This document shows positions 52,274 to 59,922 of a stretch of 64,000 nucleotides of DNA, one piece after another. The stretch is from Bacteroidaceae bacterium (GTDB lineage Bacteria > Bacteroidota > Bacteroidia > Bacteroidales > Bacteroidaceae). Within the stretch, counting starts at the first letter, position 1. The number at the start of each line of letters is the position of its first letter. The notes beneath the pieces are model-generated. The model worked only from the letters and a program-made list of their open reading frames with translations, did no database searches and was not told where the DNA came from. The stretch spans positions 19,446 to 83,445 of the forward strand of contig JAGCDQ010000008.1 of assembly GCA_017651245.1 (NCBI GenBank). The letters run 5' to 3'. Both the position numbers and the translations under genes were made by a program.

Positions 52274-52281
52274 TAAATTTG
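52274..52281 (+). promoter_or_regulatory. -7 box of rprXY
   Basis: TAAATTTG matches the consensus, 17 nt before the ATG at 52299. TTTG at 52246-52249 is 24 nt upstream, longer than the usual spacing. Confidence 0.55.
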
Positions 52282-52298
52282 TAGCAAAGAAATAAAAA

Positions 52299-53828
52299 AT
52301 GAAGAAATCAACCATCATAGTCCTCGCGATAGTCATGGGCATCTCTTTTGCCAGTTTGCTGATTATGCAGATGCGGTATATTGAAGAGGTGACCTCCCTG
52401 CGCTATGAATATTTCGAGGAATCCGTCAACCGTAGTCTCTACGAAACAGCCCATCAACTAGAGTTGTCGGAGACAAAGCGGTATCTGGAGGAAGGCTCAG
52501 ATGCCATGAATGGTATCGCCACTGCATACGATTCCATCTATGCCAACACAGATTCCTCTGTCGTGCAACATATGCATCAGGTGATTGCTAAAGATGGCAG
52601 CGTATTCACCTCACGTGAAACGACCGTCAGTACGAACCTGTCAGACAAGTACTTCACCAAGAAGACGTCTAACAACAATGACCGTTTGCGTTCACTGAAA
52701 GAAATCATGGACATGCGGTATGCCACAGAAAAGAAGCTGGTGGATGAGGTGATTTACAGCATCCTCTATACAGCCAGTGATCGTCCCCTTTCTGAGCGCA
52801 TCGACTTTATAGAATTAGACCAAATCCTCAAGACACAGCTGAACAACAACGGCGTCAATATTCCCTACCACTTTGTCGTCAGCACCAGCAATGGACAAAA
52901 AGTTTATCAATGTTCAGACTATGACGAGACGGGGAATACAAAGGTTTTCACTGTAACACTCTTCAGAAACGATCCCGTACAATGTGGCGGCATTTTGAAG
53001 GTACACTTCCCCAATTTAGGCAAATACATCTGGCGGTCGATGTGGTTCATGATTCCATCGTTCATCTTTACGCTCATTCTGCTCATCACCTTCATTGTCA
53101 CACTCATATTGGTGTTCAGACAGAAGAAACTGACAGAATTGAAGAACGACTTCATCAACAACATGACGCATGAGTTCAAGACCCCCATCTCCTCCATTTC
53201 TTTGGCGGCACAGATGCTGGGCGACGAATCCGTCAGTAAGACACCGGCCCTTTTGCAACGGCTCACCTCAACCATCATTGATGAGACGAAACGCCTCCGT
53301 TTCCAAGTGGAGAAGGTATTGCAACTCTCCATGTATGAGAACCAACGAGCAAACCTCCATATGAAGGAAGTTGACATCAACGAGCTGATATCAGGAGTGA
53401 CCCACACTTTTGCATTGAAAGTTGAAAGAAACGGTGGAAAAATTATCACCAACCTCAATGCCACCGACCCCAATATTTGTGTGGATGACATGCATTTCAC
53501 CAATGTTATCTTCAATCTGATGGACAATGCCGTTAAGTACCGTCGAAAGGATGCAGACCTCGAGCTTAATGTGGAGACATGGAATGAACCTGGATTACTC
53601 TGCATCTCCATCAAGGACAATGGTATCGGTATCAAGAAAGAAGACCTGAAGCGCATTTTCGAAAAGTTCTATCGTGTGCATACAGGAAATTTGCACGACG
53701 TAAAGGGATTCGGACTCGGATTGGCATACGTGTACAAGATTGTGAAAGATCACAAAGGCACCATTGTTGCTGAAAGCGAGTTAGGGATCGGTACAAAATT
53801 TATCATTAAACTGAAAATGAATGATTAA
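52299..53828 (+). CDS. rprX: Sensor histidine kinase RprX
   Basis: A 509-residue membrane kinase resembling Bacteroides RprX. TM1 is about 5-25, a periplasmic sensor domain of about 215 residues follows, and TM2 is about 243-275 (IWRSMWFMIPSFIFTLILLITFIVTLILVF in outline). HisKA has NNMTHEFKTPISS with His291. HATPase_c has an N-box (NLMDNAVKY) and GFGLGLAYVYKIV. No HAMP domain is obvious between TM2 and HisKA. The response regulator follows after 43 bp. RprXY has been linked to stress responses in Bacteroides and Porphyromonas; the signal is not known from sequence. Confidence 0.9.
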   Translation: MKKSTIIVLAIVMGISFASLLIMQMRYIEEVTSLRYEYFEESVNRSLYETAHQLELSETKRYLEEGSDAMNGIATAYDSIYANTDSSVVQHMHQVIAKDGSVFTSRETTVSTNLSDKYFTKKTSNNNDRLRSLKEIMDMRYATEKKLVDEVIYSILYTASDRPLSERIDFIELDQILKTQLNNNGVNIPYHFVVSTSNGQKVYQCSDYDETGNTKVFTVTLFRNDPVQCGGILKVHFPNLGKYIWRSMWFMIPSFIFTLILLITFIVTLILVFRQKKLTELKNDFINNMTHEFKTPISSISLAAQMLGDESVSKTPALLQRLTSTIIDETKRLRFQVEKVLQLSMYENQRANLHMKEVDINELISGVTHTFALKVERNGGKIITNLNATDPNICVDDMHFTNVIFNLMDNAVKYRRKDADLELNVETWNEPGLLCISIKDNGIGIKKEDLKRIFEKFYRVHTGNLHDVKGFGLGLAYVYKIVKDHKGTIVAESELGIGTKFIIKLKMND

Positions 53829-53871
53829 CACATAAAACAAAAATAATAAAACAATTAAAACATTTACAACT

Positions 53872-54603
53872 ATGATTACAGATGAAAGACTTGAAGAAGT
53901 GAACATCCTTCTTTGTGAAGACGACGAGAGCCTCGGCATGCTTCTCCGCGAATACCTTGAGGCAAAGGGCTATAGCACCACACTCTGCCAAGATGGTGAA
54001 GAAGGTTTCGACACGTTCCTGCAAGGCAACTTCAGCCTTTGCATCCTTGACGTGATGATGCCTCGCATGGATGGCTTCACCCTGGCAAGCAAAATCAAGG
54101 AACTGAACTACGACATGCCATTTATGTTCCTCACAGCCAAGAACCTGAAAGACGACGTGCGCGAAGGTTTCGAACTTGGTGCTGACGACTACATCACTAA
54201 GCCATTCTCTATGGAAGAAGTGGTGTTCCGCATTGAGGCGATTCTCCGTCGTGTACGTGGCAAGAAGAATAAGGAAACTGCAGTTCGTCAGATTGGTCAG
54301 TTCACTTTCGACACCCAGAAGCAGATTCTCTCCATTGGCAACAAACAGGAGAAACTCACCACCAAAGAGGCAGAGTTGCTCACCCTGCTTAGCAACCGCC
54401 AAAATGAGCTCTTGCAACGTGATTATGCACTCAAGACCATTTGGATTGATGACAATTACTTCAATGCCCGTTCAATGGATGTGTATATCACTAAGTTGCG
54501 CAAGCACTTGAGAGCTGACCCCAACGTGGAAATCATCAACGTGCATGGCAAAGGATACAAATTGGTCATCACCGAAGATGGCGGGAAAAAAGCAGTTGAC
54601 TGA
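53872..54603 (+). CDS. rprY: OmpR-family response regulator RprY
   Basis: A 243-residue regulator. The receiver domain has the acidic pair EDD (16-18) and phosphoacceptor Asp60 in CILDVMMPRMDG, then a conserved Thr (FLTAK) and Lys (ITKPFS). The C-terminal winged helix (about 140-238; SMDVYITKLRKHLRADPNVEIINVHGKGYKL) binds DNA. It forms an operon with rprX and is closed by a terminator. ATG 53872 is the first in-frame start after the kinase stop. Confidence 0.93.
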   Translation: MITDERLEEVNILLCEDDESLGMLLREYLEAKGYSTTLCQDGEEGFDTFLQGNFSLCILDVMMPRMDGFTLASKIKELNYDMPFMFLTAKNLKDDVREGFELGADDYITKPFSMEEVVFRIEAILRRVRGKKNKETAVRQIGQFTFDTQKQILSIGNKQEKLTTKEAELLTLLSNRQNELLQRDYALKTIWIDDNYFNARSMDVYITKLRKHLRADPNVEIINVHGKGYKLVITEDGGKKAVD

Positions 54604-54618
54604 CAACAGCTAAACACA

Positions 54619-54654
54619 AAAAAGGTGGGCACCCTGGTGTCCACCTTTATTCTT
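54619..54654 (+). terminator. Terminator after rprY
   Basis: AAAGGTGGGCACC (54621-54633) pairs with GGTGTCCACCTTT (54636-54648) with one G-U pair and a tight loop, then ATTCTT. Confidence 0.85.
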
Positions 54655-54710
54655 AATAAATGCATAGAAATCAGCACCTGAGACCATCTGCCCGCAAGCA
54701 CCTCGTGTCA

Positions 54711-54890
54711 CTATGCCTCCAATTTCTTGTTCATGAAGATGTGCGTCAGAAGACCTGCGATAATGAGGAAGAGGCTTCCCCAAGTGTACCAGTTCTGGTC
54801 AGCCAAGTCACCCATGAAGGGGACAAATGCGCAAAGGATAAGCAGCAATGCGCCTAACACGATAAGTAAAATACCAAGATTTTTTTTCAT
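54711..54890 (-). CDS. Small two-helix membrane protein
   Basis: A 59-codon gene: ATG at 54890, stop TAG at 54711-54713. The protein begins [19 protein letters not shown] and has two hydrophobic segments (about 5-25 and 38-52) separated by a short loop with [11 protein letters not shown]. It ends in a positive tail (MNKKLEA). Codon use and the Leu/Ile/Val pattern are those of a real membrane protein. No family name is known to me. It lies between rprXY (convergent) and the ribosomal S6 operon (divergent), with no clear consensus promoter. Confidence 0.7.
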   Translation of the reverse strand: MKKNLGILLIVLGALLLILCAFVPFMGDLADQNWYTWGSLFLIIAGLLTHIFMNKKLEA

Positions 54891-55095
54891 TGTATCTATC
54901 TAGTTTTTTGTTGTTATCAATCAAATCAAGTACAAAATAACGACTTTTTCTCCAAACAAAGAAACTTTTCAGCAAGAATTTTTCATTTAGGTACCAAAAA
55001 AGTGTATTTCATAGCTAATTATACAAAAATAATCCGCACTTTGACCACGTCGAAGGTTCTTTCGTTCGACAAGACACAAAAAAAGCCTGTTTTAT

Positions 55096-55126
55096 TTTGC
55101 CATGTGCTCACTTATTCGTACCTTTG
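55096..55126 (+). promoter_or_regulatory. Promoter of rpsF-rpsR-rplI
   Basis: TTTG (55096-55099), a 19-nt spacer and TACCTTTG (55119-55126) fit the consensus exactly. 55104-55130 is nearly identical to 827-853 before the ThiD-family gene. CGTTCGACAA lies upstream in both. A small inverted repeat (GTCGAA...TTCGAC, about 55050-55070) covers that box here. Confidence 0.82.
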
Positions 55127-55196
55127 CACCGCTTTTGCAAAAACAAGAGCACAATTAATAACATTATTAACAAATCAAACTTACATTATTGATCTT

Positions 55197-55529
55197 ATGA
55201 ATCAATACGAAACCGTTTTCATTTTAACTCCCGTTTTGTCTGATGTTCAGATGAAGGAAGCGGCAGATAAGTTTGTCAACTACCTCAAGGACAAGGGCGC
55301 TGAAATCATCAGCACCGAGAATTGGGGTTTGAAGGCATTAGCTTATCCTATTCAGAAGAAGACTTCTGGTTTCTACCAGATGGTCGAGTTCAAGGCCGAA
55401 CCCACAGTGATTGCTAAGTTGGAGTTGCAGATGCGCCGCGACGAGCGTGTGCTCCGCTACCTCACAGTTAAGAACGAAAAGTACGCTGCAGCATATGCTG
55501 AGAAGCGTCGTAACAAGAAGGAGGCTTAA
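55197..55529 (+). CDS. rpsF: 30S ribosomal protein S6
   Basis: A 110-residue S6 protein ([18 protein letters not shown] at the start, [13 protein letters not shown] near the end). It binds S18 in the central domain of the 30S subunit. ATG 55197 gives the normal length; upstream in-frame codons run through the promoter and are not coding. First gene of rpsF-rpsR-rplI; the gap to rpsR is two bases. Confidence 0.97.
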   Translation: MNQYETVFILTPVLSDVQMKEAADKFVNYLKDKGAEIISTENWGLKALAYPIQKKTSGFYQMVEFKAEPTVIAKLELQMRRDERVLRYLTVKNEKYAAAYAEKRRNKKEA

Positions 55530-55531
55530 TT

Positions 55532-55798
55532 ATGGCAGCACCATCAGAAATCAGATACTTGACTCCTACTACTGTAGATGTTAAGAAGAAGAAGTATTGC
55601 CGTTTCAAGAAGAGCGGTATCAAGTACATCGACTACAAAGATCCAGAATTCCTGAAGAAGTTCCTCAACGAGCAGGGTAAGATTCTTCCTCGTCGTATCA
55701 CAGGCACTTCTCTGAAGTATCAGCGCCGCGTGGCTCAGGCAGTGAAGCGTGCACGTCACCTTGCACTCCTCCCATACGTAGCAGACTTGTTGAAATAA
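55532..55798 (+). CDS. rpsR: 30S ribosomal protein S18
   Basis: An 88-residue S18 protein ([60 protein letters not shown]). It forms the S6-S18 pair on 16S rRNA. Two bases after rpsF; rplI follows after 20 bp. Confidence 0.97.
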   Translation: MAAPSEIRYLTPTTVDVKKKKYCRFKKSGIKYIDYKDPEFLKKFLNEQGKILPRRITGTSLKYQRRVAQAVKRARHLALLPYVADLLK

Positions 55799-55818
55799 AA
55801 AATAGGAGGTAAGACAGT

Positions 55819-56379
55819 ATGAAAATCATTCTTAAGCAAGACGTTCATGGCTTAGGCTATAAGGACGAAGTCCTCACAGTGAAGGACGGTTATGGTCGCA
55901 ACTATCTTCTTCCTCAGGGTTTCGCAGTGCTCGCTACTGAGAAAGCCATCAAGCAGCTCAACGAGGAATTGAAGCAGCGCGCTAAAAAGATTGCAAAGAT
56001 CAAGGCAGATGCTGAAGCACTGGCTAAGAAGTTCGAGGGTGTTTCTCTCACTATCAAGGCACGTGTTTCTGAAGGTCGCAACATCTATGGTTCCATCGGT
56101 CCCAAGGAAGTTGCTGCTGCATTGGCAGAGAAGGGTCTTGAGATTGACAGCAAGCTCATCACCATCAAGGGCGTAAAGACCCTCGGCGATTATGAGGCTG
56201 TTGCTCACTTCCACCGTGAAGTATCCGTTGCCATCCCATTCGAGGTGGTTAACGAGGACGGTGAGAAGAATCCAGCTAAGCAGAAGGAAGCTCCTAAGGC
56301 AGCTCCTGTAGCAGAAGAAGCTCCCGTCGAAGAGGCTCCTGAAGCAGAGGAAGCTGACGACGAAGAAGTAGCTGAATAA
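55819..56379 (+). CDS. rplI: 50S ribosomal protein L9
   Basis: A 186-residue L9. The N-terminal rRNA-binding domain (MKIILKQDVHGLGYKDE...NYLLPQGFA), the long connecting helix (about 45-75) and the C-terminal domain are normal. Beyond residue 150 there is an extra tail of about 35 residues rich in Glu, Ala and Pro (EEAPVEEAPEAEEADDEE) that standard L9 lacks. Last gene of the operon, followed by a long terminator stem. Confidence 0.97.
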   Translation: MKIILKQDVHGLGYKDEVLTVKDGYGRNYLLPQGFAVLATEKAIKQLNEELKQRAKKIAKIKADAEALAKKFEGVSLTIKARVSEGRNIYGSIGPKEVAAALAEKGLEIDSKLITIKGVKTLGDYEAVAHFHREVSVAIPFEVVNEDGEKNPAKQKEAPKAAPVAEEAPVEEAPEAEEADDEEVAE

Positions 56380-56400
56380 TTAGCTTGCAACAATAAATCC

Positions 56401-56444
56401 AACGAAGAGGGCTGACACCGCAGTGTCAGCCCTCTTCGTTTTCT
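56401..56444 (+). terminator. Terminator after rplI
   Basis: An 18-bp perfect stem (56401-56418 with 56423-56440; core GAGGGCTGACAC / GTGTCAGCCCTC) with a 4-nt loop, followed by TTCTT. Its symmetric shape may also serve the convergent 5'-nucleotidase gene. Confidence 0.92.
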
Positions 56445-56458
56445 TCACATCACACATC

Positions 56459-57991
56459 TTATTTCACCACTGTGATGCGTCCCTGTGGTTTCGCATACTC
56501 TTGACCGATGTGTCCATTCAATCTATCAGACACGTATTCGATGAAGATTTCATTATACGTCTTCTTCGTCTCCATCACGATGGGGCATCCCTGAAGCGTA
56601 TTGTGAAGTCCACCATCCGTCACACAATACTTGGTAGTGGCAATGGTGTAAGTGCGGTCGGGGTTGATAGGTTCATAGCGCTGAGTGGCACCATTGAGTA
56701 CCTGCACATCGCTCACACTGTGGTCTTTCACGCGTGTGGTGAACTTCAAGCCAGACACCTGTGGGAACTGTCCGTCAGGCTTTGGCAGGAAGCTGACGAG
56801 TTTCTTGAGCATGTTGAGGATGGTGCTACCCTTCACCTCAGCCACTACGATGTAGTTGTCATAAGGCAACAAGGTCAGGAAATCGCCATACGTCAGTTTA
56901 CCCGTTTTCTTCAGCTCGTTACGGATACTACCGCTATTGAGCACAGCGATATCGGAACCTGTCATCAGACGATAAGCATCCGTTACGATGTCACCAGCAT
57001 TCGTCTCCCCCATACGGGCAATCTCATTCCCCTCATCGTCGAGAATGCGCAGAGGCACCTCACTGTTACAAATCACACGGCTCGTCTGCTCCTCCAGGAT
57101 GGCGTGGATGCTGTCCGTCAGTTCTGCCACATAGGCATCCTTCACCGTCACCTTCTCAATCGGAATCAGCTCCGTGGTCATCTTTCCGTCGGGAGTGATG
57201 ACGAGTTTTCCGATGTTGGCAAACTTTGTACCTGTCTGTGACACTACAACGGGCTTACCCACTTTGTTCTTCACGGTATCAGCCACGATGACAGCATGGC
57301 TGTGTCCGTCCAACACGATGTCGATACCCGTCGTATTCGCCACCACGGTATGGGAATCGGAGTTACGATTGGTTTCCTCCTCACCCAGATGGGAATCGAG
57401 TATCACGTAGTCAGCACCAGCACGTCTGGCATCATCCACCGCCTTCTGCACCAGCGCTGGAATATCTTGAATCTGCAGGTCGTAGATGACATTGCCCTCA
57501 TCGTCACGGAAAGCATACGCCTCCGTCTCCATCGAGGTCGGTGTGGAAGCACCCACAAAAGCAATCTTCTTGTTGCCAAAACGCTTCATCACATAAGAAG
57601 CAAAGACGTTGCGTCCCAGCTTTACATCATAAAGATTCGCACACACAATCGGTGCAGGCACCTGACGAAGCAACTGGAACATACGCTCCATACCGTAGTC
57701 ATACTCGTGGTTGCCCAAGGTGATGGCATCGTAAGGCAATGCCCTCATCAGGTCTACCACATACTGTCCCTTCGAGATGGCACCAACGGTCATACCCTGC
57801 ACGTAGTCACCATTCGACACCAATGCCACATAAGCCGTGTCGGCAATCGCATCACGCAATCCTGCCAGCTTGGCATAACCATCCACAGCACAATGCACAT
57901 CATTTTCATAAAGCACCACAATGCTTTTCTGCTGCTGGCCATACGCCATGATGGTACAAGCCAGCATCAACATCAATAAAATCTTTTTCAT
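56459..57991 (-). CDS. Periplasmic 5'-nucleotidase / metallophosphatase
   Basis: A 510-residue secreted enzyme of the UshA/5'-nucleotidase type. The signal peptide is MKKILLMLMLACTIMAYGQ. Dimetal residues are visible in NDVHC, NGDYVQG, GNHEYDYG and DGHSHA. The C-terminal substrate-binding domain has GSIRNELKKTGKLTYGDFLTLLPYDN and ATTKYCVTDGG. Expected to release phosphate from nucleotides or related phosphoesters outside the inner membrane. Likely transcribed with the DUF486 gene 46 bp upstream on the same strand. Confidence 0.92.
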   Translation of the reverse strand: MKKILLMLMLACTIMAYGQQQKSIVVLYENDVHCAVDGYAKLAGLRDAIADTAYVALVSNGDYVQGMTVGAISKGQYVVDLMRALPYDAITLGNHEYDYGMERMFQLLRQVPAPIVCANLYDVKLGRNVFASYVMKRFGNKKIAFVGASTPTSMETEAYAFRDDEGNVIYDLQIQDIPALVQKAVDDARRAGADYVILDSHLGEEETNRNSDSHTVVANTTGIDIVLDGHSHAVIVADTVKNKVGKPVVVSQTGTKFANIGKLVITPDGKMTTELIPIEKVTVKDAYVAELTDSIHAILEEQTSRVICNSEVPLRILDDEGNEIARMGETNAGDIVTDAYRLMTGSDIAVLNSGSIRNELKKTGKLTYGDFLTLLPYDNYIVVAEVKGSTILNMLKKLVSFLPKPDGQFPQVSGLKFTTRVKDHSVSDVQVLNGATQRYEPINPDRTYTIATTKYCVTDGGLHNTLQGCPIVMETKKTYNEIFIEYVSDRLNGHIGQEYAKPQGRITVVK

Positions 57992-58037
57992 ATCTTTCTT
58001 TTAAATGATAATTCCATGTAACTTGACCAATCGGTTC

Positions 58038-58409
58038 TTACTTCCAGAATACGAAATAGACGGCTGCCACCAAACAGAGGAAGGCAGCGGCGTGGTTCCA
58101 GTGGAGATGTTCACCCTGAAACATAAAGGAAGCGATGATAGTGAAGACAGTAAGGGAAACCACTTCCTGAATCACCTTCAGTTGCACGAGTGAGTAAGGA
58201 CCACCGTTACCGACGAAGCCAAGCTTGTTGGCAGGCACCTGCAGCGAGTATTCAAAGAAGGCAATACCCCATGAGAAGATAATCACTAACCACAAGGGCC
58301 AACTGTTGGAAATGTTCATCTGCTGCAACTTCAAGTGGCCATACCAAGCCAGCGTCATAAAGATGTTGCTGCCAATCAGCAACAAAATTGTATAAAGTCC
58401 GTTCAACAT
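58038..58409 (-). CDS. DUF486/DMT-family small membrane protein
   Basis: A 123-residue membrane protein with four helices, matching the DUF486 family (GLYTILLLIGSNIFMTLAWYGHLK, FEYSLQVPANKLGF, QEVVSLTVFTIIASFMFQGE). It is distantly related to small drug/metabolite transporters, with no proven substrate. The promoter (-33 TTTG, 20 nt, TACCTTTG on the minus strand) is immediately upstream, sharing the gap with the trpB promoter and a heptamer array. Confidence 0.85.
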   Translation of the reverse strand: MLNGLYTILLLIGSNIFMTLAWYGHLKLQQMNISNSWPLWLVIIFSWGIAFFEYSLQVPANKLGFVGNGGPYSLVQLKVIQEVVSLTVFTIIASFMFQGEHLHWNHAAAFLCLVAAVYFVFWK

Positions 58410-58428
58410 AATTGTTTAATTTTGGGTA

Positions 58429-58460
58429 CAAAGGTACGGAAACTATGTGAAAACGGCAAA
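58429..58460 (-). promoter_or_regulatory. Promoter of DUF486-nucleotidase unit
   Basis: On the minus strand TTTG (plus 58457-58460), a 20-nt spacer and TACCTTTG (plus 58429-58436). The -33 element touches the heptamer array that begins at 58462. Confidence 0.75.
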
Positions 58461-58461
58461 A

Positions 58462-58492
58462 AACTCTCAACTCTTAACTCTTAACTCTCAAC
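58462..58492. repeat. AACTCTY heptamer array between divergent promoters
   Basis: Units AACTCTC, AACTCTT, AACTCTT, AACTCTC and a partial AAC. It fills the space between the DUF486 -33 element and the trpB -7 box and covers the trpB -33 position. Confidence 0.9.
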
Positions 58493-58499
58493 TTTTTCG

Positions 58500-58507
58500 T
58501 ATCTTTG
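58500..58507 (+). promoter_or_regulatory. -7 box of trpB promoter
   Basis: TATCTTTG lies 8 bp after the heptamer array and 41 nt before the ATG at 58549. The usual TTTG is missing at -33, where the array lies. Confidence 0.65.
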
Positions 58508-58548
58508 TAGCAAAATTCATTCAAATTAAAAACTAAAACCTAACAACA

Positions 58549-59916
58549 ATGAGCACAAAACAAAAACGCTTTATCCTTTCGGAGAATGAGATTCCAACAC
58601 AGTGGTATAACATCCAGGCAGACATGGTGAACAAGCCCATGCCTCCTATTCATCCTGCAACGAAGCAGCCTCTGGGCGTGGATGACCTCGCCCACATCTT
58701 CCCTCGCGAATGCTGTGTGCAGGAACTGGACACTGAACACGCTTGGATTGACATCCCTGAGGAAGTGCTTGATAAATATAAGTATTACCGCAGCACACCA
58801 TTGGTACGTGCTTACGGTTTGGAGGAGGCACTCGGCACTCCTGCCCACATCTATTTCAAGAACGAGAGTGTCAACCCACTCGGCTCTCATAAGATCAACT
58901 CAGCTCTGCCACAGTGCTACTATGCCAAGATGGAGGGCACGACCAACGTAACGACAGAGACTGGTGCAGGTCAGTGGGGTGCAGCTCTTTCTTATGCAGC
59001 TAAACTCTACGGATTGGAGGCAGCCGTTTATCAGGTGAAGATCACGATGCAGCAGAAGCCTTATCGCAGCAGCATCATGCGCACTTTTGGCGCTGTCGTG
59101 GAGGGTTCTCCTTCTATGTCCACCCGTGCTGGTAAGGACATCCTGACGAAGGATCCTACTCACTCTGGTTCTCTCGGCACTGCTATCTCTGAGGCTGTGG
59201 AACTCGCTACTACCACTCCTAACTGTAAATATACCCTCGGTTCTGTGCTGAACCACGTAGGTCTGCACCAGACCATTATTGGTTTGGAGGCTGAAAAGCA
59301 GATGGAGATGGCTGGCGAATATCCAGATATGGTGATTGCTTGCTTCGGCGGTGGTTCCAACTTCGGTGGTATCGCTTTCCCATTCATGCGTCACAACCTC
59401 AAGGACGGCAAGAAGACCGAGTTCATCGCTGCAGAGCCAGACAGCTGTCCTAAGTTGACTCGCGGTCAGTTCCGTTATGACTTTGGTGACGAGGCTGGTT
59501 ACACACCACTCTTGCCAATGTACACCCTCGGTCACAACTTCAAGCCCAGCAACATCCACGCTGGTGGTCTTCGTTATCATGGTGCTGGTATGATTATCTC
59601 TCAGCTCATCAAGGACGGTTATATGTATGGTGTGGACATTCCACAGTTGGAGACTTTCGACGCTGGTATGCTCTTCGCCCGCACAGAGGGTATCATCCCT
59701 GCTCCAGAGAGCTGTCACGCTATCGCAGCTACCATCCGCGAGGCCAACAAGTGCAAGGAGACTGGCGAGGAGAAGGTCATCCTCTTCAACCTCTCTGGTC
59801 ACGGTCTCATCGATATGCCAAGCTACGAAACCTACATCAAGGGTGACTTGCAGAACTATACAGTTACTGACGAGGAAGTGGCTCGCAATTTGGCTGAACT
59901 CGACAAAATGATTTAA
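58549..59916 (+). CDS. trpB: TrpB2-type tryptophan synthase beta chain
   Basis: A 455-residue PLP enzyme joining indole and serine to tryptophan. The PLP lysine is Lys115 in NPLGSHKINSAL and the catalytic Glu is in TETGAGQWG. The phosphate loop is FGGGSNFGG. The length and the NPLGSHKIN form (rather than NHTGAHKIN) place it in the TrpB2 group, which works without TrpA. No other trp gene is in the window. It may salvage indole; this is inference. Two beta-galactosidase-type features follow: the GH35 gene starts six bases downstream, an odd operon partner. Confidence 0.93.
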   Translation: MSTKQKRFILSENEIPTQWYNIQADMVNKPMPPIHPATKQPLGVDDLAHIFPRECCVQELDTEHAWIDIPEEVLDKYKYYRSTPLVRAYGLEEALGTPAHIYFKNESVNPLGSHKINSALPQCYYAKMEGTTNVTTETGAGQWGAALSYAAKLYGLEAAVYQVKITMQQKPYRSSIMRTFGAVVEGSPSMSTRAGKDILTKDPTHSGSLGTAISEAVELATTTPNCKYTLGSVLNHVGLHQTIIGLEAEKQMEMAGEYPDMVIACFGGGSNFGGIAFPFMRHNLKDGKKTEFIAAEPDSCPKLTRGQFRYDFGDEAGYTPLLPMYTLGHNFKPSNIHAGGLRYHGAGMIISQLIKDGYMYGVDIPQLETFDAGMLFARTEGIIPAPESCHAIAATIREANKCKETGEEKVILFNLSGHGLIDMPSYETYIKGDLQNYTVTDEEVARNLAELDKMI

Positions 59917-59922
59917 TTTAGC

